This document shows, in pieces, positions 46,230-58,157 of a DNA stretch of 64,000 nt. This stretch comes from Gautieria morchelliformis (lineage: Eukaryota; Basidiomycota; Agaricomycetes; Gomphales; Gomphaceae): positions 124,001 to 188,000 of the forward strand of contig WHVA01000086.1 of NCBI GenBank assembly GCA_015179125.1, read 5' to 3'. The notes under the pieces were generated by a model, which was given only the letters and a program-made list of their open reading frames with translations, did no database searches and had not been told where the DNA came from. The position numbers and the translations under genes were made by a program. How positions within the stretch are numbered: the first letter of the stretch is position 1; every line of letters begins with the position of its first letter.

Positions 46230-47086
46230 GCTGAGGAATGTAGAACCCCATCACGGTAAGGGATGCATCACAGATTAAATTAGCATTGGTGGGATTCCAT
46301 ATGATGGAATGAAGGAGGCAGAGACCGTCTGCTTCTTTGATGGTGTCTGTGAGCCAATTAAGGTTGGACAAGCCTCGCCAAAGCGAAGTGCAGGCGAGTC
46401 TTTGGGGGATGTATTGCCTGTGGGAATATGTATCAATTAGAGGACAATTTCAATGTAGACTATGTTTTGTGTCTCCAGTTCATGTAAAGGAAAACATACT
46501 CAAACATCATCTCTATGTCAAACACATGATAAAGCAGTGATTTTCTACATGACTCGTCGTGGGATAGATTGTTGAATGGAAGGTCATCCAAATAATGGGA
46601 AGATTGAAGATCTATAAGGTACCATTGTGTGAAAGACTAAGAGATATCAATAGTACAATAGGATGTGAATATAATTCAGACTTTGAATTGAAGTCGAATC
46701 AAGTAAGAGATTGCAAAATAGAGAGATTGAGTGTACACAAGGTGTATACACTTTCCAGTGATGTTTACGCAGATATATGCACCTATGAAGTATCAAGTAC
46801 TTTGAGTGAGTTCTAATTGACTGGTTATTCTCTGTGTACATGTGAGCTATTTAACTATGAGATATGAGTCTACGGAGGTATGTGTCCCAGATCGTGTATG
46901 AGTAAACATATGATTTGTGATACAGAAGATAATGTACCAACTACTGATCTGGCTACTGATGTATCAGTCAAATGGGCACATGGAAGGAGATTGATATCAG
47001 AAAAGAGATGTGGTGATATGGAATGTGGAGTTCGGAAGAAAGAAACGTCTGAGTGCATTGGGCTAGCCAATGTACTACTCCTTGGA
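46230..47086. other. Spacer with a weak C2H2-like ORF
   Basis: AT-rich sequence, possibly the continuation of what element G interrupted at 37450. The + strand frame 46337-46540 contains CRLC followed by HHLYVKH, which could be a degenerate C2H2 finger. I do not recognise it and do not call a gene. Confidence 0.3.
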
Positions 47087-47927
47087 TGTAAATAACCTAT
47101 GTACATAGTGCTTACTTAATACCAGTGGGCCCCTTAGGTGTTATTGGAGGAGGAAGGACAGTTTCAATCAGGACAATCTTACTTCTCATTTCTCTTATCA
47201 CTCACCTTATTTTCCCATCATTCCAAGTCGAGTCGAGGCGCATACATGCGTACCATGAGTCAAACATCGAGTCAAGGCGCAGACATGCGTACCATTGAGT
47301 TAAGAGTTCATTTTCATGCCTATTATCGAGTCGAGTCGTCATTCCACTGGTCTGACATCATTTATTGCATCATCTCCATCATTTATGAAGAGATTAGCCA
47401 TATAGGAGCTGTTGCATCACTGTTGACATCATTATGCTCCTATCCCCTAAGTAACATCATATTTCACATGATTATTACACTTACACATGATTATTACACT
47501 TACACATGATTATTTCCCCCTATCCTACACTGCTTAAATACTTGGACTCTAGATACGAATAAACAAGTGACTTAACAATCTTTCTCCCTAGAGCTTCGAG
47601 TTATAAGCTTCTTTGGACTATTATTGTTTCCTCCTCAACTCTTATTGCACTAAGAACATTGCTTAATTCTAGAACTCTAGAACATTGCTCTTATCTCTCA
47701 CCAGAACACTGCTTGAGATCTTTATCACATCATTATTCACTCGACCCCAACCCCTTACTCTGATTTATATTATTAGGGAGCCACTGTACAGTTCATGCGT
47801 GGGAACCGGCCAGCGGTTCCCATCGCATCTTACCTTACAACTGTCACTACATAGCATTCAGAATACCACACCTTGGTCAAGTTCTGTGTGCCCTTGTGGC
47901 AAGAGGCTTAAGATCTATATCTTTACA
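47087..47927 (+). mobile_element. LTR, family D, with a nested insertion
   Basis: TGTAAATAACC to ATCTTTACA. Without the insertion at 47139-47772 the LTR is about 202 bases, matching the minus-strand copy at 58840-59046. There is no 5-base duplication across it (TTGGA against CCTTT), so it is probably the 5' LTR of a longer element, perhaps the gag-pol that follows. Confidence 0.75.
47139..47772. mobile_element. 634-base insertion in LTR D (likely another solo LTR)
   Basis: Flanked by TTAGG at 47134-47138 and 47773-47777. Begins TGTTATTGG but ends ATATTA instead of a clean CA. Contains short direct repeats (ACATGATTATTACACTT three times; GCATACATGCGTACCAT-like twice). Confidence 0.65.
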
Positions 47928-49989
47928 CCTTTTTGAACTATCCTGTGGTTGATCACCACGTGACCAACCGATTGTGGATTCGGAGCAATCTTGAAAAATA
48001 TCGGACTAAACATCGCTGAGACCCTCCAGTAGACCCTCTACTGTCAGCTGCGAGCATGAGGATTCCACGCAGTCGAAGACAGACATGAGCCACGAGCTCA
48101 CGGTCCACGCCCCAGGTGCAGCCCAGCGACACAAAAGCTGATGCAACCCTGGACCAAGAATCCAGGACACCAGAAGATGGAGAGATCCTAGATCTCACTG
48201 CCCTCATCCCCCAATTGAGGATGAGGAAAGCCCTGACCACGTCTGGCCAAGTGTGGTTGAGGATGAGATGTTGTCGGGCGACAGACCGGCGCTGCCCCCC
48301 CAATCCCCCAGAGACAAAGGGAAAGGCAGGGAAGTCTCGCCATCGTCAGATGGCAGAGCATCACAATCGAGATGGGCACGAAGCCGAGACTTGAACCGCC
48401 ACTCGTGAATTCGAGTGACGACTATTGTCCCCGATGGAAGACGAAGACAAAAAAGGCGAGCCCCTGACGACGGTCAGAGCTCAGAATACTTGAGCTCAAG
48501 CCGCAAGAGCTCAAGGACACACGCCATCGACAATAAGATGGCAGAGGCAATGGCCAAACAGGTGCAGGACACATTGCACTGGAACACCCTCATGGGCCAC
48601 AAGCACGAGCATATCACATCGCGGCTCGATAACATTGCATCTGCCCTTATGCAGTTTGGCAAGGAGCTCCACCAGATCGAGGAGATCCGGCAACAGGATG
48701 CTGCCACGCTGGAGGATGTCCGGACCGCCCTCCACTCATGCAGGGAATGCGGGATGCCATGTCAAAGCTCATGCCAGTCTGCAGCCAGCGAACATGCCCA
48801 TGACGCTGAAGACCCGTGCCGAAAAGAACTTGATTGGCAGTGAATGCCACCGCCAGCCGCCCCGGTTGAACAGGATGTGCAGTTCAGAAATGAACCCCAA
48901 GGAGGACCAGCTGCCCCCATGGACAGCTGTAAGATGATCCAACAGATTGTCAGAGAGCAGATTGCCTCAGAGCCACACTCTGAGGCAACGACGGAGAGCC
49001 TAGAGCTTGAAGCCGTGCACTGGCAGCAGAAAGAGGCCGCAGCTGCGCACCGCCATATGCGGGCCCTCGAGCTGCTAGCGAAGAACACTGAGGAAGCAGT
49101 GGCCCAGAGCCACACCACTCAGCAGCCCAACGAGCAGCTTGCATGTGCCGTGCATGCACGGCAAGTGTGCACAGCCTACAACAGCAGGCTGCGCATCCGC
49201 AATGCGGGGCTAATGGGGGACACCAGGCACAGGACCCCCCAGATCCGAGAGCACAACATGCTCCCGATCCCAAGCCCGACCTGGCCTTGGTCCCACTAGG
49301 GCATACAACAGCCTGCCCACGCAGTGTCACAGCCACGCAAACGATCCATGGCCCCGATGGAAGGGCAAGGCATACCATATCAGGCAGACATCGTACCGCT
49401 GGAGCTGTACGACAGGATCACATGGATGATCCGCATGGTGCTAGCAGACGCCGCCGACACAGACCCTGAAAAGTCTGTGCTAGCAAAAGCTGGCATGAAG
49501 CTGGCTCACCCTGAGCCATACACTGGGGGATCTGACCTCGAAGAGTTTGAGATCTTTGTCGCAGCCATCCTACGATGGCTGACAATGAACTGCCTCCTAG
49601 GGCCAACCAGCATAGACATGCAGGTTGGCTACATGGGCACTTGCCTGACCGGTGAAGCCCAGGAGTGGTTCCTCCGAAATGTGGAATGTTTCGACCGCCA
49701 GGTCTGCAATTGGACCCTGGAAACAGTGATGCAGTGCCTTCAAAAAAGGTTCCTGCACACGCTGACATACCACCACGCATTGAATAGATTCGATGCGGTC
49801 ATGCAGGGCATGAAAACTGTTCAGGAGATGCTGAATGAGCTCACAAAATACGCACCGCATATGATACAGCCTCCAGATGACAACACGTTCCTGTCGGGGG
49901 ACACTCTGTTTTCCATTTCCAGTTCCGACACCATACCCAGTTCCAACTCCATTTCCGACTCCGCTTCCGGTTCCGATTCCATCTCCGCC

Positions 49990-51130
49990 TCTTCGGAATC
50001 CCACTGGGACACCATCAGTGTTGACTTCATCGTTGAACTCCCAGAGTCCCATGGCTACAACGCAATCATGAACATCATGGACTCGGTAAGCAAGGTGTCC
50101 CACTTCATTCCAATGCACACAACGATCACGGCCCTCAGAGCGGCCCGCCTGTTCCTTGCGCATGTCTGGAAGTTGCATGGGCTCCCGAAGCAAGTCGTTT
50201 CCGACTGAGGTCCACAGTTTGTTGCGGAACTGACTCGGGAGCTCTACCGCCTGCTTGGCATAAAGCTGGCTACCACCACAGCATACCATCCACAGGGTGA
50301 TGGACAGACAGAACGGGTCAATCAGGAGTTGGAGCAATATCTCCGCCTCTTTGTCAATGAGAGACAGGATGACTGGGATGAGTTACTTCCACTGGCGGAA
50401 TTCCAATACAACAACCATGTACATTCCACCACACAACAGACCCCCTTCATGCTGGACTCCGGACGACACCTGCGGATGGGCTTCGAGCCACGCCAGGCAG
50501 AGTCCCGACTCGAGACAGTCAATGAGTTCCGAGACCGCATGGACTCCACCCTTTCGGAAGCCAAGTCGGCCCTTGCGAAGGCCAAGGATGACATGGCAAG
50601 GTACTACAACCAACGCTGGGTTCCTGCCCCGGAATACCAAGTTGGAGACAAGGTGTATCTGGATGCAAGTGACATCCGCACCACACGCCCTTCGCAGAAG
50701 CTTGCCCACCGCTACCTTGGGCCCTTCACAGTGATGCGGAGGGTTGGACGGAATGCATACCGCCTCCGACTTCCGATGTCCATGTCCCGCCTCCACCCCG
50801 TCTTCAACGTGGTGAAGTTACTCCCTATGCTTGAGGACCCAATTCCAGGTCGGAAGGCTCGTCCGCCACCTCCACCGGAAATTGTGGATGGGGAAGAGCA
50901 CTATGTGGTGGAACGGATCCTGGACAGCAGGTTGGTGCGAGGACGACTCCAATTCCTCGTAAAATGGGAAGGGTATGGGTATGAGGAGAATTCATGGGTC
51001 CCGGAGCAAGATGTCTCCACTCCGGACAAACTCCGCGAGTTCTATAGGACACACCCTGGTGCCCCTCGCCGAATCCGCTCACTTGCATTTCAATCCCTCG
51101 TGTCCCGTGCTTCAAGGATGCAGCACGCTA
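49990..51130 (+). pseudogene. Element B integrase with chromodomain
   Basis: Starts at HWDTISVDFIVELP (first catalytic Asp), continues to VVSD and a TGA at 50206-50208 where the family has Arg (SDRGPQF), then the catalytic Glu region (ERVNQELEQYL near 50316). The C-terminus includes a chromodomain (HYVVERILDS...LVKWEGYG) that in chromoviruses steers integration to marked chromatin. The N-terminal HHCC finger is lost with the deletion. Apart from the one TGA, the frame is open. Confidence 0.85.
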
Positions 51131-51142
51131 GAGGGGGGGTGA

Positions 51143-51635
51143 TGTCAGGGGACACTCTGTTTTCCATTTCCAGTTCCGACACCATACCCAGTTCCGACTC
51201 CATTTCCGACTCTGCTTCCGGTTCCGATTCCATCTCCGCCTCTGCTTTCAGAAATGATTCCGCTTCTGGGAGAACTTCCACCAGTTCTGTTCGCCTTGCC
51301 AGTTCCACTCCAATTTCCGACTTCCGCTCTCGGAACAGTGTCGGAAATCAAGCGACTCGCGTAATAGGTGGCATCAAGGGTCGATCAAGGGTCAGGGAGG
51401 TCAGGGGGATGCAGGGTTGATGGTGAGTGCCAAGTGCTGTCCCTGGCTGCGCAGCGTAGTATAATACGGGCTCGCTGACATTGGGGGTCCTTAGACTTTT
51501 CTCTTTGGATTTCCCCTTGTCAGGTGAGAATCCCCTCTCTTGTATACTCTGTTGTTCATTTATACATACTTTGGATTTCCCCTTGTCAGTTGTGTGGTAG
51601 TGTGATCTCCACAACCAGCCAGGGTTGCCCTTACA
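51143..51635 (+). repeat. 3' LTR of element B
   Basis: 493 bases, TGTCAGGGGACAC to CCCTTACA, preceded by a polypurine tract (AGAGGGGGGG). It contains an extra 66-base GT...AG segment (about 51527-51592) absent from the solo LTR at 1768-2185. Confidence 0.92.
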
Positions 51636-52287
51636 GTTCCGAAGACAGTTTGTGTCAGCGCTGCATGAAATGCTGCGCAATGAAGTCCTCAAAAAGGGCT
51701 ATAACGCAGAGAGCAGCTCTTTGAAATGGCCCACATGATCGAGGAAGCATCCCGATATAACATGGGGATGCGCCGAGCAGAAAGCACAGCTGCATCAGCA
51801 AGTGCTGCCTGGCTGGCAGTGAGCAAGCCAGTGACACAGACAGGCCTGAACAGGCCTAGCCTGTTCCCGAGGAGTGGAGTGTCACAGTGGCCTCCACCCC
51901 CATGCCTAGCCCAAGCTGCACGACCACCTGAGGCCAAACAGCCTCAAGCATTTTTTTTTTTTGAGGCACGATGGTGAAAACGGGGATCTGGATGTGGATC
52001 CTAGAGAAAATTCTCTTCAACAGATTGATGAAGAGGGGGAGGGTGATCCCCAACCCAACGAATCTCTGGATAACAGAGACCTGCCTGCTGAAGAGTGGGA
52101 TCCTGAGCCATCCCAATACTATGAATGGGATGAAGAGGTGGAGGACACCACCTATAGGTCCAGCGCAATCAGGATTGCGCTGGAGGACAACTCCACCACA
52201 AAAGTCATGGTGGCACGCATGCTGACCATGCCAGACAAGGCGGCCGAGCCAATGTATCACCACTGAAGCAAGCACAGGACGTCGCCA

Positions 52288-52759
52288 ATGCGCCCACACA
52301 ATGAAAACCGTACCCTCTTGGGGTACTGGGAGATACGCGGTGTGAAAGCCCACTGCCTGCTGGATAGTGGGAGCGAAGGGGTACTACTGTCCCCTGAGTT
52401 TACGCGAGCCACAGGGATGAAAAATTTCGCCCTGGAGCAGCCGATTGCACTGCAACTGGCCTGCATAGGCAGTCGATCCACAATTAATTATGGAACAAAC
52501 ACAACCATTAAATTTGGTTGCGAAACATGAATACTTCGATGTAGCGAACATCAAATATTATGATGGGATCCTAGGGACACCATTCCTAAGGAGATTTGGC
52601 ATCACCCTGTACTTCTCAAGCCCAGGGACAATCTGTAAGGGGAACGAGATAATCCCCACGGGCAAGGTATTGTTTGATGATAACAAGTCGCCAAGCGAAG
52701 GCAAGGGGCCAAGGGTGAGCAGGATCACCCTGGTGCCAAAGCCAAGCCTGGCTCATTGA
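52288..52759 (+). pseudogene. Element A protease
   Basis: Retropepsin-like: active-site LLDSGSEGVLLS in the first frame, then a shift near 52500 to a second frame with the C-terminal GILGTPFLRRFGI strand. Followed by unassigned linker to RT. The shift means no intact protease. Confidence 0.75.
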
Positions 52760-52874
52760 AGCCAGGAGGATGAGTCGCATAACAACTCATCCTCAAACTC
52801 CCCCTACAACTGTAGGGAGAGGTGCTCTGACCTGATGGTGAAAGCAATGGGTAAAAGAAAGGCGGTCTCGCACC

Positions 52875-54343
52875 GTGGGACCTAATAGACACACACAGTG
52901 CCTAATGGCTTCTAAGCCAACCACCACCGTCATCCGTGAGGATGATGACATCCCTCGCCTCCACAAGGAATGGATGGAGAGAATCACTGACCTGGGCAGT
53001 GGAATCCCATTAGAGCTCCTGCCGCTGTGGGAGATTAACCATGAGATCAATCTCATAGATCCCAACAAACACATGCAGTATCATCTACCGAAGTGCCCCG
53101 AACACTTCCGAGAGGAACTGTCTGCGAAGATAGAATGCTACACCACTGAAAAGTGGTGGATACCGGCAGTTGCACAACAGGCTGTACCTACGCTGTGCAT
53201 GCCAAAGAAGAATGGTACACTGCGAACCGTCTTTGATCTGTGCCAGCAGAATGAGAACACTGTAAAGGACGTTACGCCCTTCCCAGATCAAGATATCATC
53301 CGCAGTGACATGGCTCGCTGTTGGTATCACACCAAACTCGATATGTCCAAAGCATACGAGCAGATCCGGATTCATCTGGATCACGTAGCAAAGACGGCCT
53401 TTGCTACGATCCTTGGCACCTTCAGGAGCCAGGTGATACAGATGGGGGATTGCAACACGCCATCGACATTCCAATGGCTGATGACAGCAATCTTCTGCGA
53501 CTGCATAGGTCGCTTCATCCATGTATACATGGATGACATCTTCATCTTCTCGCTCTCGATACAGGAGCACAAGGAGCACCTCTATATTGTCTTTGACAGA
53601 CTGAGGAAGCACCACCTTTTTCTGAGCAAGAAAAAGGTTGATCTCTATTCCATAGGAATGGAGTGCCTCGGCCACATCATCGATGGCCAAGGTGTACATG
53701 CCGATGAGGACAAAATGCAACGCATTTGTAAGTGGCGAAGGCCACGGACGTTCAATGATGTCCAGCATTTCCTTGGGCTAGTACAATACCTGGCACACTA
53801 CATGCCAGATGTTAGCACATACACGACCCCCTTGTCAGGCTGTGCGTGTAACAATCGTCCATTCGAATGGACCCCACTTCTCGACAATGCTGGCAAAGCA
53901 TTAAGGCATTGGCCTGTAAGGCCTCGATCCTGCATCCCATTGATGCACAGTGCTGGCTGACAGGTTTTCCAGTTGGGGCCTTGGCCGTAGACTGCACCAA
54001 CACTGGCTTTTGACCTGTCAGTGATAACCCAGATTGGCTCTGGGCTGGCTTCTTGTCAAAGAAGTTCAGTGTTGCTCAGAAACACTACAGGACTCACGAG
54101 CACGAGAAAATCGCTGTGCTCAAAGCTCTCATGAAATGGGAGGATAAACTTCTGGGACGAAGGTTCACCCTTGTCACAGATCACAAAGGGCTTGAATATT
54201 TCGAGACCCAGGAGAGCCTGTCTGACTGCCAGGTCAGATGGTGGGAGTTCCTATTCCATTTCAACTTCAACACCGTTCATGTTGACAGTGTGGAGAACAA
54301 GGTGGCAGACTGCCTGTCGTTCTACTACGGGGGATGTTTATAA
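52875..54343 (+). pseudogene. Element A RT and RNase H; no integrase follows
   Basis: RT frame 52875-53960 has KKNGTLRTVFDLCQQN, KLDMSKAYEQIRI, and an intact catalytic YMDD (near 53525-53540). It shifts frame near 53890 and a stop near 54011 interrupts RNase H, which resumes at 54053 with VTDHKGLEYFETQ. The frame ends with the usual RNase H tail (VENKVADCLS) and then a G-rich TACTACGGGGGA tract at about 54323-54334. Integrase, which normally follows, is absent at this point. Confidence 0.8.
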
Positions 54344-54975
54344 ATGTCATATATATGTATATATAACTTAGCTCAACTATATTTCATAAAATATATCATA
54401 ATTGAGGCAGTTGCCAGCATCTGTAAGGCATGCTTAATCCTAGCCCCAAAGTTCTTTCTCACAGTCTGCTGCTCCCCCAGGAAAGGGTGTATACCCCATT
54501 GTCTAAACATCAATAGTTACATATCTTTGTACTAAACATGCATATTATTTTAAACATACCTTCTAATCAGATCTCTCAACCATATATAATAATATAGTAC
54601 AGGTATTGTCCATACTTGCTTCTATATTCTGTGATTGTACTTCTAACATGTTTCATATCTACTTCTAACATGTACTCATATGGTCCATACTTGCCTCTAC
54701 ATTCTATCATCATACATGTAACAAGCTTCATATATACTTTTAATATATAGTCATCCACATCCTCTCTGAAATTGCTCTGTTATCTCAATACACACCATGC
54801 TTTAGCACATACAACCATATTTTTAAAATATCAGAACATTCAAAAAAATTTAGGATGTCCACAATATACAAGTTGCTCAAAATGATGGATTATGAATTTG
54901 GTTAGAGTTGATATTTTAAAAGATATCTAATATATCCTAGAAGAATGTACATTGTTGTCAATGTGAACATCCTCC
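54335..54975. other. AT-rich sequence after element A; possible diverged LTR
   Basis: Starts TGTTTATAAATG directly after a polypurine-like tract, as a 3' LTR would, but does not match the LTR at 47087. It contains an imperfect direct repeat (54607-54665 and 54681-54745). No gene. Confidence 0.4.
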
Positions 54976-54987
54976 TACGAGAGCGAC

Positions 54988-55322
54988 ATGAGTGACGACA
55001 GCCACCCGGACCACGTCTTCGTAAATGCAGATGCACACTTAGACCTGGAAGGTGAGCTACTGCCCACCGACCGGTATATTGAGCTGTGAACAGCAGCGAC
55101 GAGACGGTCTAACCGCCTCGCAGAGAAGACGGAGGCGTGGATACTAGAATCCTCCGCCTTGAATGAGGGCTCACAAAAGCCCACAAATGGCGCCGTATCA
55201 CACGACGACGATGACGACGATGTCCGAGTCATCGCCGCAGGCAACGACAGCGTACCACTGCACCAGAGCATCGAACAAGGCGTAGACCTATCCAAGGTCT
55301 TACAAGACGCATACCATACGGA
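54988..55322 (+). pseudogene. Short hypothetical coding fragment
   Basis: ATG at 54988 opens an acidic frame; an in-frame TGA at about 55087-55089 is followed by more open sequence (RSNRLAEKTEAW..., a run of Asp) to 55322, where element S starts. It resembles the start of a retrotransposon Gag but I cannot assign it. Confidence 0.3.
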
Positions 55323-55972
55323 TGTTACGACCATGTAGTCCTGACTTCCGACCCTCAATTCCGCTCACATTCCGACCCTCTGATAGTTCCAATATTCCAC
55401 CCCTTGTTTTATTTTGTTCTTTCGACTCTATTACTCGGACCCACCAGACTCGCCTCTCAGCACAGCAAGACCATATGTCCAGCCATCCTTGTAGTTTCGT
55501 TGTCAGATATGTTTTCTGACCCCTTGTTCTTTTGCCATTGTTTTACCCTACCCTGAACCCCCCTTGTAGTCCCCTTGTTCCCAATTAGTTAATTACCCCA
55601 TATGTCTATCCGACTTCCACTCCCTCCAGAATTTGCTTAGTACTACTCCATTACATGTTGTCTCAGCTCTTTGTATAAAAGCCTCTCATGTATGTCTGTT
55701 ATTCTGCAATCAGACAATCGCCTTTGATACTTGATTTCCTTCACTCTATCTCCTGTTCTTAGCACAGCGAGTTTAGCAAGACCTCTGCCCTTCTGCCTTC
55801 CACCTTCCAACTCTGTTCTGACTCAAGTTCTGACTTCTGTTTAGTTCGATATTTTCCGACTTCCGACTCGCGATCCGAAATACTTAGGATGATAGTTCAT
55901 TGGGGGCACAACACATAAGTTGAAGCCGTTGTCCTTTCTAGTCCCAACTTGCAGAAATCTCAATACATAACA
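55323..55972 (+). repeat. 5' LTR of element S
   Basis: 650 bases, TGTTACGACC to AATACATAACA. TATAAAAG at 55674-55681 is a likely core promoter and is conserved in the solo LTR at 35176. Confidence 0.92.
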
Positions 55973-56004
55973 GTATTATCTGATTCCCACCCAATAACTA
56001 TCAC

Positions 56005-57611
56005 TATGCCTCCTTGTACCACAGCTACTTCAGCTTGTGCAGGAGCTGTCGAAGCTCTCTCTTATTTTGGAAACCTTAGATCTGCAGCACCAAGACGCGC
56101 AGAGCCCTCCAGCAGCTCTCGAGCCGACGATGAGCTCTCCGATGATGTTCCACCAGGGCACATTGAAGAAGTTCCCGACGTGAATCCCAATGACAATCCT
56201 GACTACGACAGAAACTCGTCGAGTAGCAGCAGCAAACAGACAGCAGTGTCTTTCCGACGCCCAGCACCACCTCCACCACCACCACCAGGACCCCCTCCGG
56301 GTGGCCCTCACAGTGGCCTCCACCTCTGAATCCCGCCAACCCAGTTCTGCCGGCTCCAGCTCTGGATCTTGCACAGGCTATCGCCATGCTGGCTGGCTGT
56401 AAAGGAGTAAACTTAGGGCCTTGTGGGTATCACAAGAGCAGCAGAGATCGACCAAGCTGTGGGATTCTGATACTACATAGTGACGGTTACAAGGTAAGTT
56501 TAAGCTGGGGAACTGCCGGGCAGTTCCCATGCACTACTGTACAGCAGGGTCTTGTGGACCCCCCCCTGGGAATCTACTTCCTTACACTGGCCACCTCTAA
56601 CGTCTGGCCCAAGCTCCACGCCCAAAGACAAAGGTTCATGAACTGGATCAGTTTGATGGTTCTGACCCCAAGAAGCTTCAGCCTTGTTTGGTTCAGCTTC
56701 AGCTCAACTTTCATGATTGTCCCGATGCCTTTCCCGACAACAAGCGAAAGGTCAAATATGCCCTTTCCTACCTCAGGGGCATGGCTCTCGACTATTTTGA
56801 ACCAGCCTTTATGGACCCCTATGCCGTTGTTGACTGGGCAGATGATTATCACAATTTTGTTTCCGAACTCTGCAGCAACTTCGGACCTTTCGATATGGAA
56901 GCCGATGTGGAAAACGAACTCGATAAGCTTGGTATGAAAGACACTCATAAGATAGCTAAATACATATTCACTTTCCAGCAGCTCACTCCTCGAGTCCAAT
57001 GGGGAGAAGCCGCACTCCGCCAACAGTTCTACATGGGCCTGCCATCCCAGATCAAGGATGAAATCGCCCGCGTCGGAAAACCTGCCACCCTGACCAACCT
57101 CTGCAACCTAGCCCAATCTATCAATGCACGCTACTGGGAAAGACATTCCGAAATCGCTTGCGAAACTTCCGCCCAGAGCAAGCACAACAAGTCTTCCGAC
57201 AAGAAGTCTGACAAAGACAAGAAGAAGACTAATTCCGGAAACAACAACACCGGAAACAACAACAACAACAGTTCCGGCTCCAACTCTGGCAACTGGAACA
57301 CCACTCCCGCACCACGCAACAACCAGGCTTCCGGTTCCAACACCAATGCCCGGAAAAGCACTCCGGACCTTTCCGACAAACTTGGGAAGGACGGAAAACT
57401 AACCCCTGCAGAATGTCAGCGTCGCATGGACAACAACCTTTGTCTCTTCTGCGGCAAAGGAGGTCACGTCGCTCACAAATGCACCCGAGCTACCACTTCC
57501 GCTGCTAAGGCCAAGGGCCACGCAGTGAAGACAGAAGAGAAATCCAAAGCGACTCCCACTATGGATGCAAAAAAAAATAGTCAGCAGTCCTCCGGCCTCT
57601 GCATGAGCTGA
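56005..57611 (+). pseudogene. Element S Gag
   Basis: ATG at 56005. Proline- and serine-rich N-terminus, a frameshift in the C-rich run near 56290-56315, the solo LTR 56398-56586, then the capsid region (LNFHDCPDAF, YLRGMALDYFEP, CSNFGPFD), an Asn/Lys-rich linker and the knuckle CLFCGKGGHVAHKC near 57445-57486. With the LTR removed, one TAA remains just after the junction, explicable as CAA to TAA. Gag binds and packages element RNA. Confidence 0.8.
56398..56586 (-). mobile_element. Solo LTR related to family D, 189 bases
   Basis: TGTAAAGG to CCTTACA with target duplication CTGGC (56393-56397 and 56587-56591). Blocks such as GATTCTGATACTACATAGTGAC match the minus-strand LTR at 58840-59046. 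Confidence 0.88.
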
Positions 57612-57624
57612 GGGCTGTGTTGAC

Positions 57625-58157
57625 CCCATTCGTGTTACTAACAAGGTAAAACTCAACACATCCACTCTTTCGTCCTCTGACTCCCTCTCGATTCTGCTCA
57701 CCTCCGACACCATTTCTGCACCTCCATTTACTGCATTGATTGACTCTGGTTCAACTCACTGTTTCCTTGATTCTGACTTTGTTTTGAAACATAAGCTTCA
57801 GACCCACAACATTCCAACAATTCCCCTCCGCCTCTTCAATGGGTCATCCAACACGGCAATTTCTCAAGTCGTGGATCTGTCTATCCGTTTTGCTACTGGG
57901 GACAACCATGAAGTTACGTTTTACGTTACTCCGCTAGATGCTAGCTGTTCCGTTGTACTAGGACACAATTGGCTCACCCACTATAATCCGTTGATTAACT
58001 GGGCATTGGGTCAGATACAGTTCCGTACCCCGGATCAACTTCCGCCTATTCTGACATCGTCCGCAAAGATGGCTCAAGCCTCTTCTGCAATTCCGCTTGT
58101 GGATTCAGTTCCACACTCCGGACCCTCATTAGCAACTCCATCCCTTGAAGCCCCTTG
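57625..58157 (+). CDS. Element S protease region
   Basis: Retropepsin-like frame with LIDSGSTHCFLDSDF as active site (near 57735-57780) and the [13 protein letters not shown] strand near 57950. Matches element G protease closely but keeps the canonical DSG. Ends at a TGA near 58156; RT follows in another frame. Confidence 0.72.

Larger units (their letters stand above)
49892..51635 (+). mobile_element. Element B: internally deleted Gypsy (LTR fragment, integrase, chromodomain, LTR), 1744 bases
   Basis: Flanked by target duplication GTTCC (49887-49891 and 51636-51640). The left LTR is only the first 98 or so bases (TGTCGGGGGACAC to about 49989). It joins directly to mid-integrase. The right LTR is complete at 51143-51635. 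The whole of Gag, protease, RT and RNase H is missing. Because the outer ends and duplication are intact, it either moved in this deleted form or was deleted after landing. Confidence 0.9.
48085..51990 (+). pseudogene. Element A Gag, split by element B
   Basis: Coding pieces begin at the ATG at 48085, with several stops and shifts (48142, 48394, 48841, 49299). The best-kept part (49324-49891) has a retrotransposon Gag capsid core (HPEPYTGGSDLEEFEIF, GYMGTCLTGEAQEWFLR). It stops at GTTCC 49887-49891 where element B is inserted and continues at 51641 with RRQFVSALHEML, then shifts frame near 51715 to MAHMIEEASRYN. Gag forms the particle that packages element RNA. The 5' LTR may be 47087-47927. 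Confidence 0.75.

Noticed and set aside
46337-46540. C2H2 zinc-finger gene
   Set aside because: Only one incomplete finger with unusual spacing and no conserved linker or neighbouring exon; noted as a spacer feature instead.
47087-54970. LTR D at 47087 and the AT-rich block at 54335 as the LTR pair of element A
   Set aside because: The two sequences are not alike beyond the first few bases, so they were not paired; only the 5' assignment is kept as a possibility.
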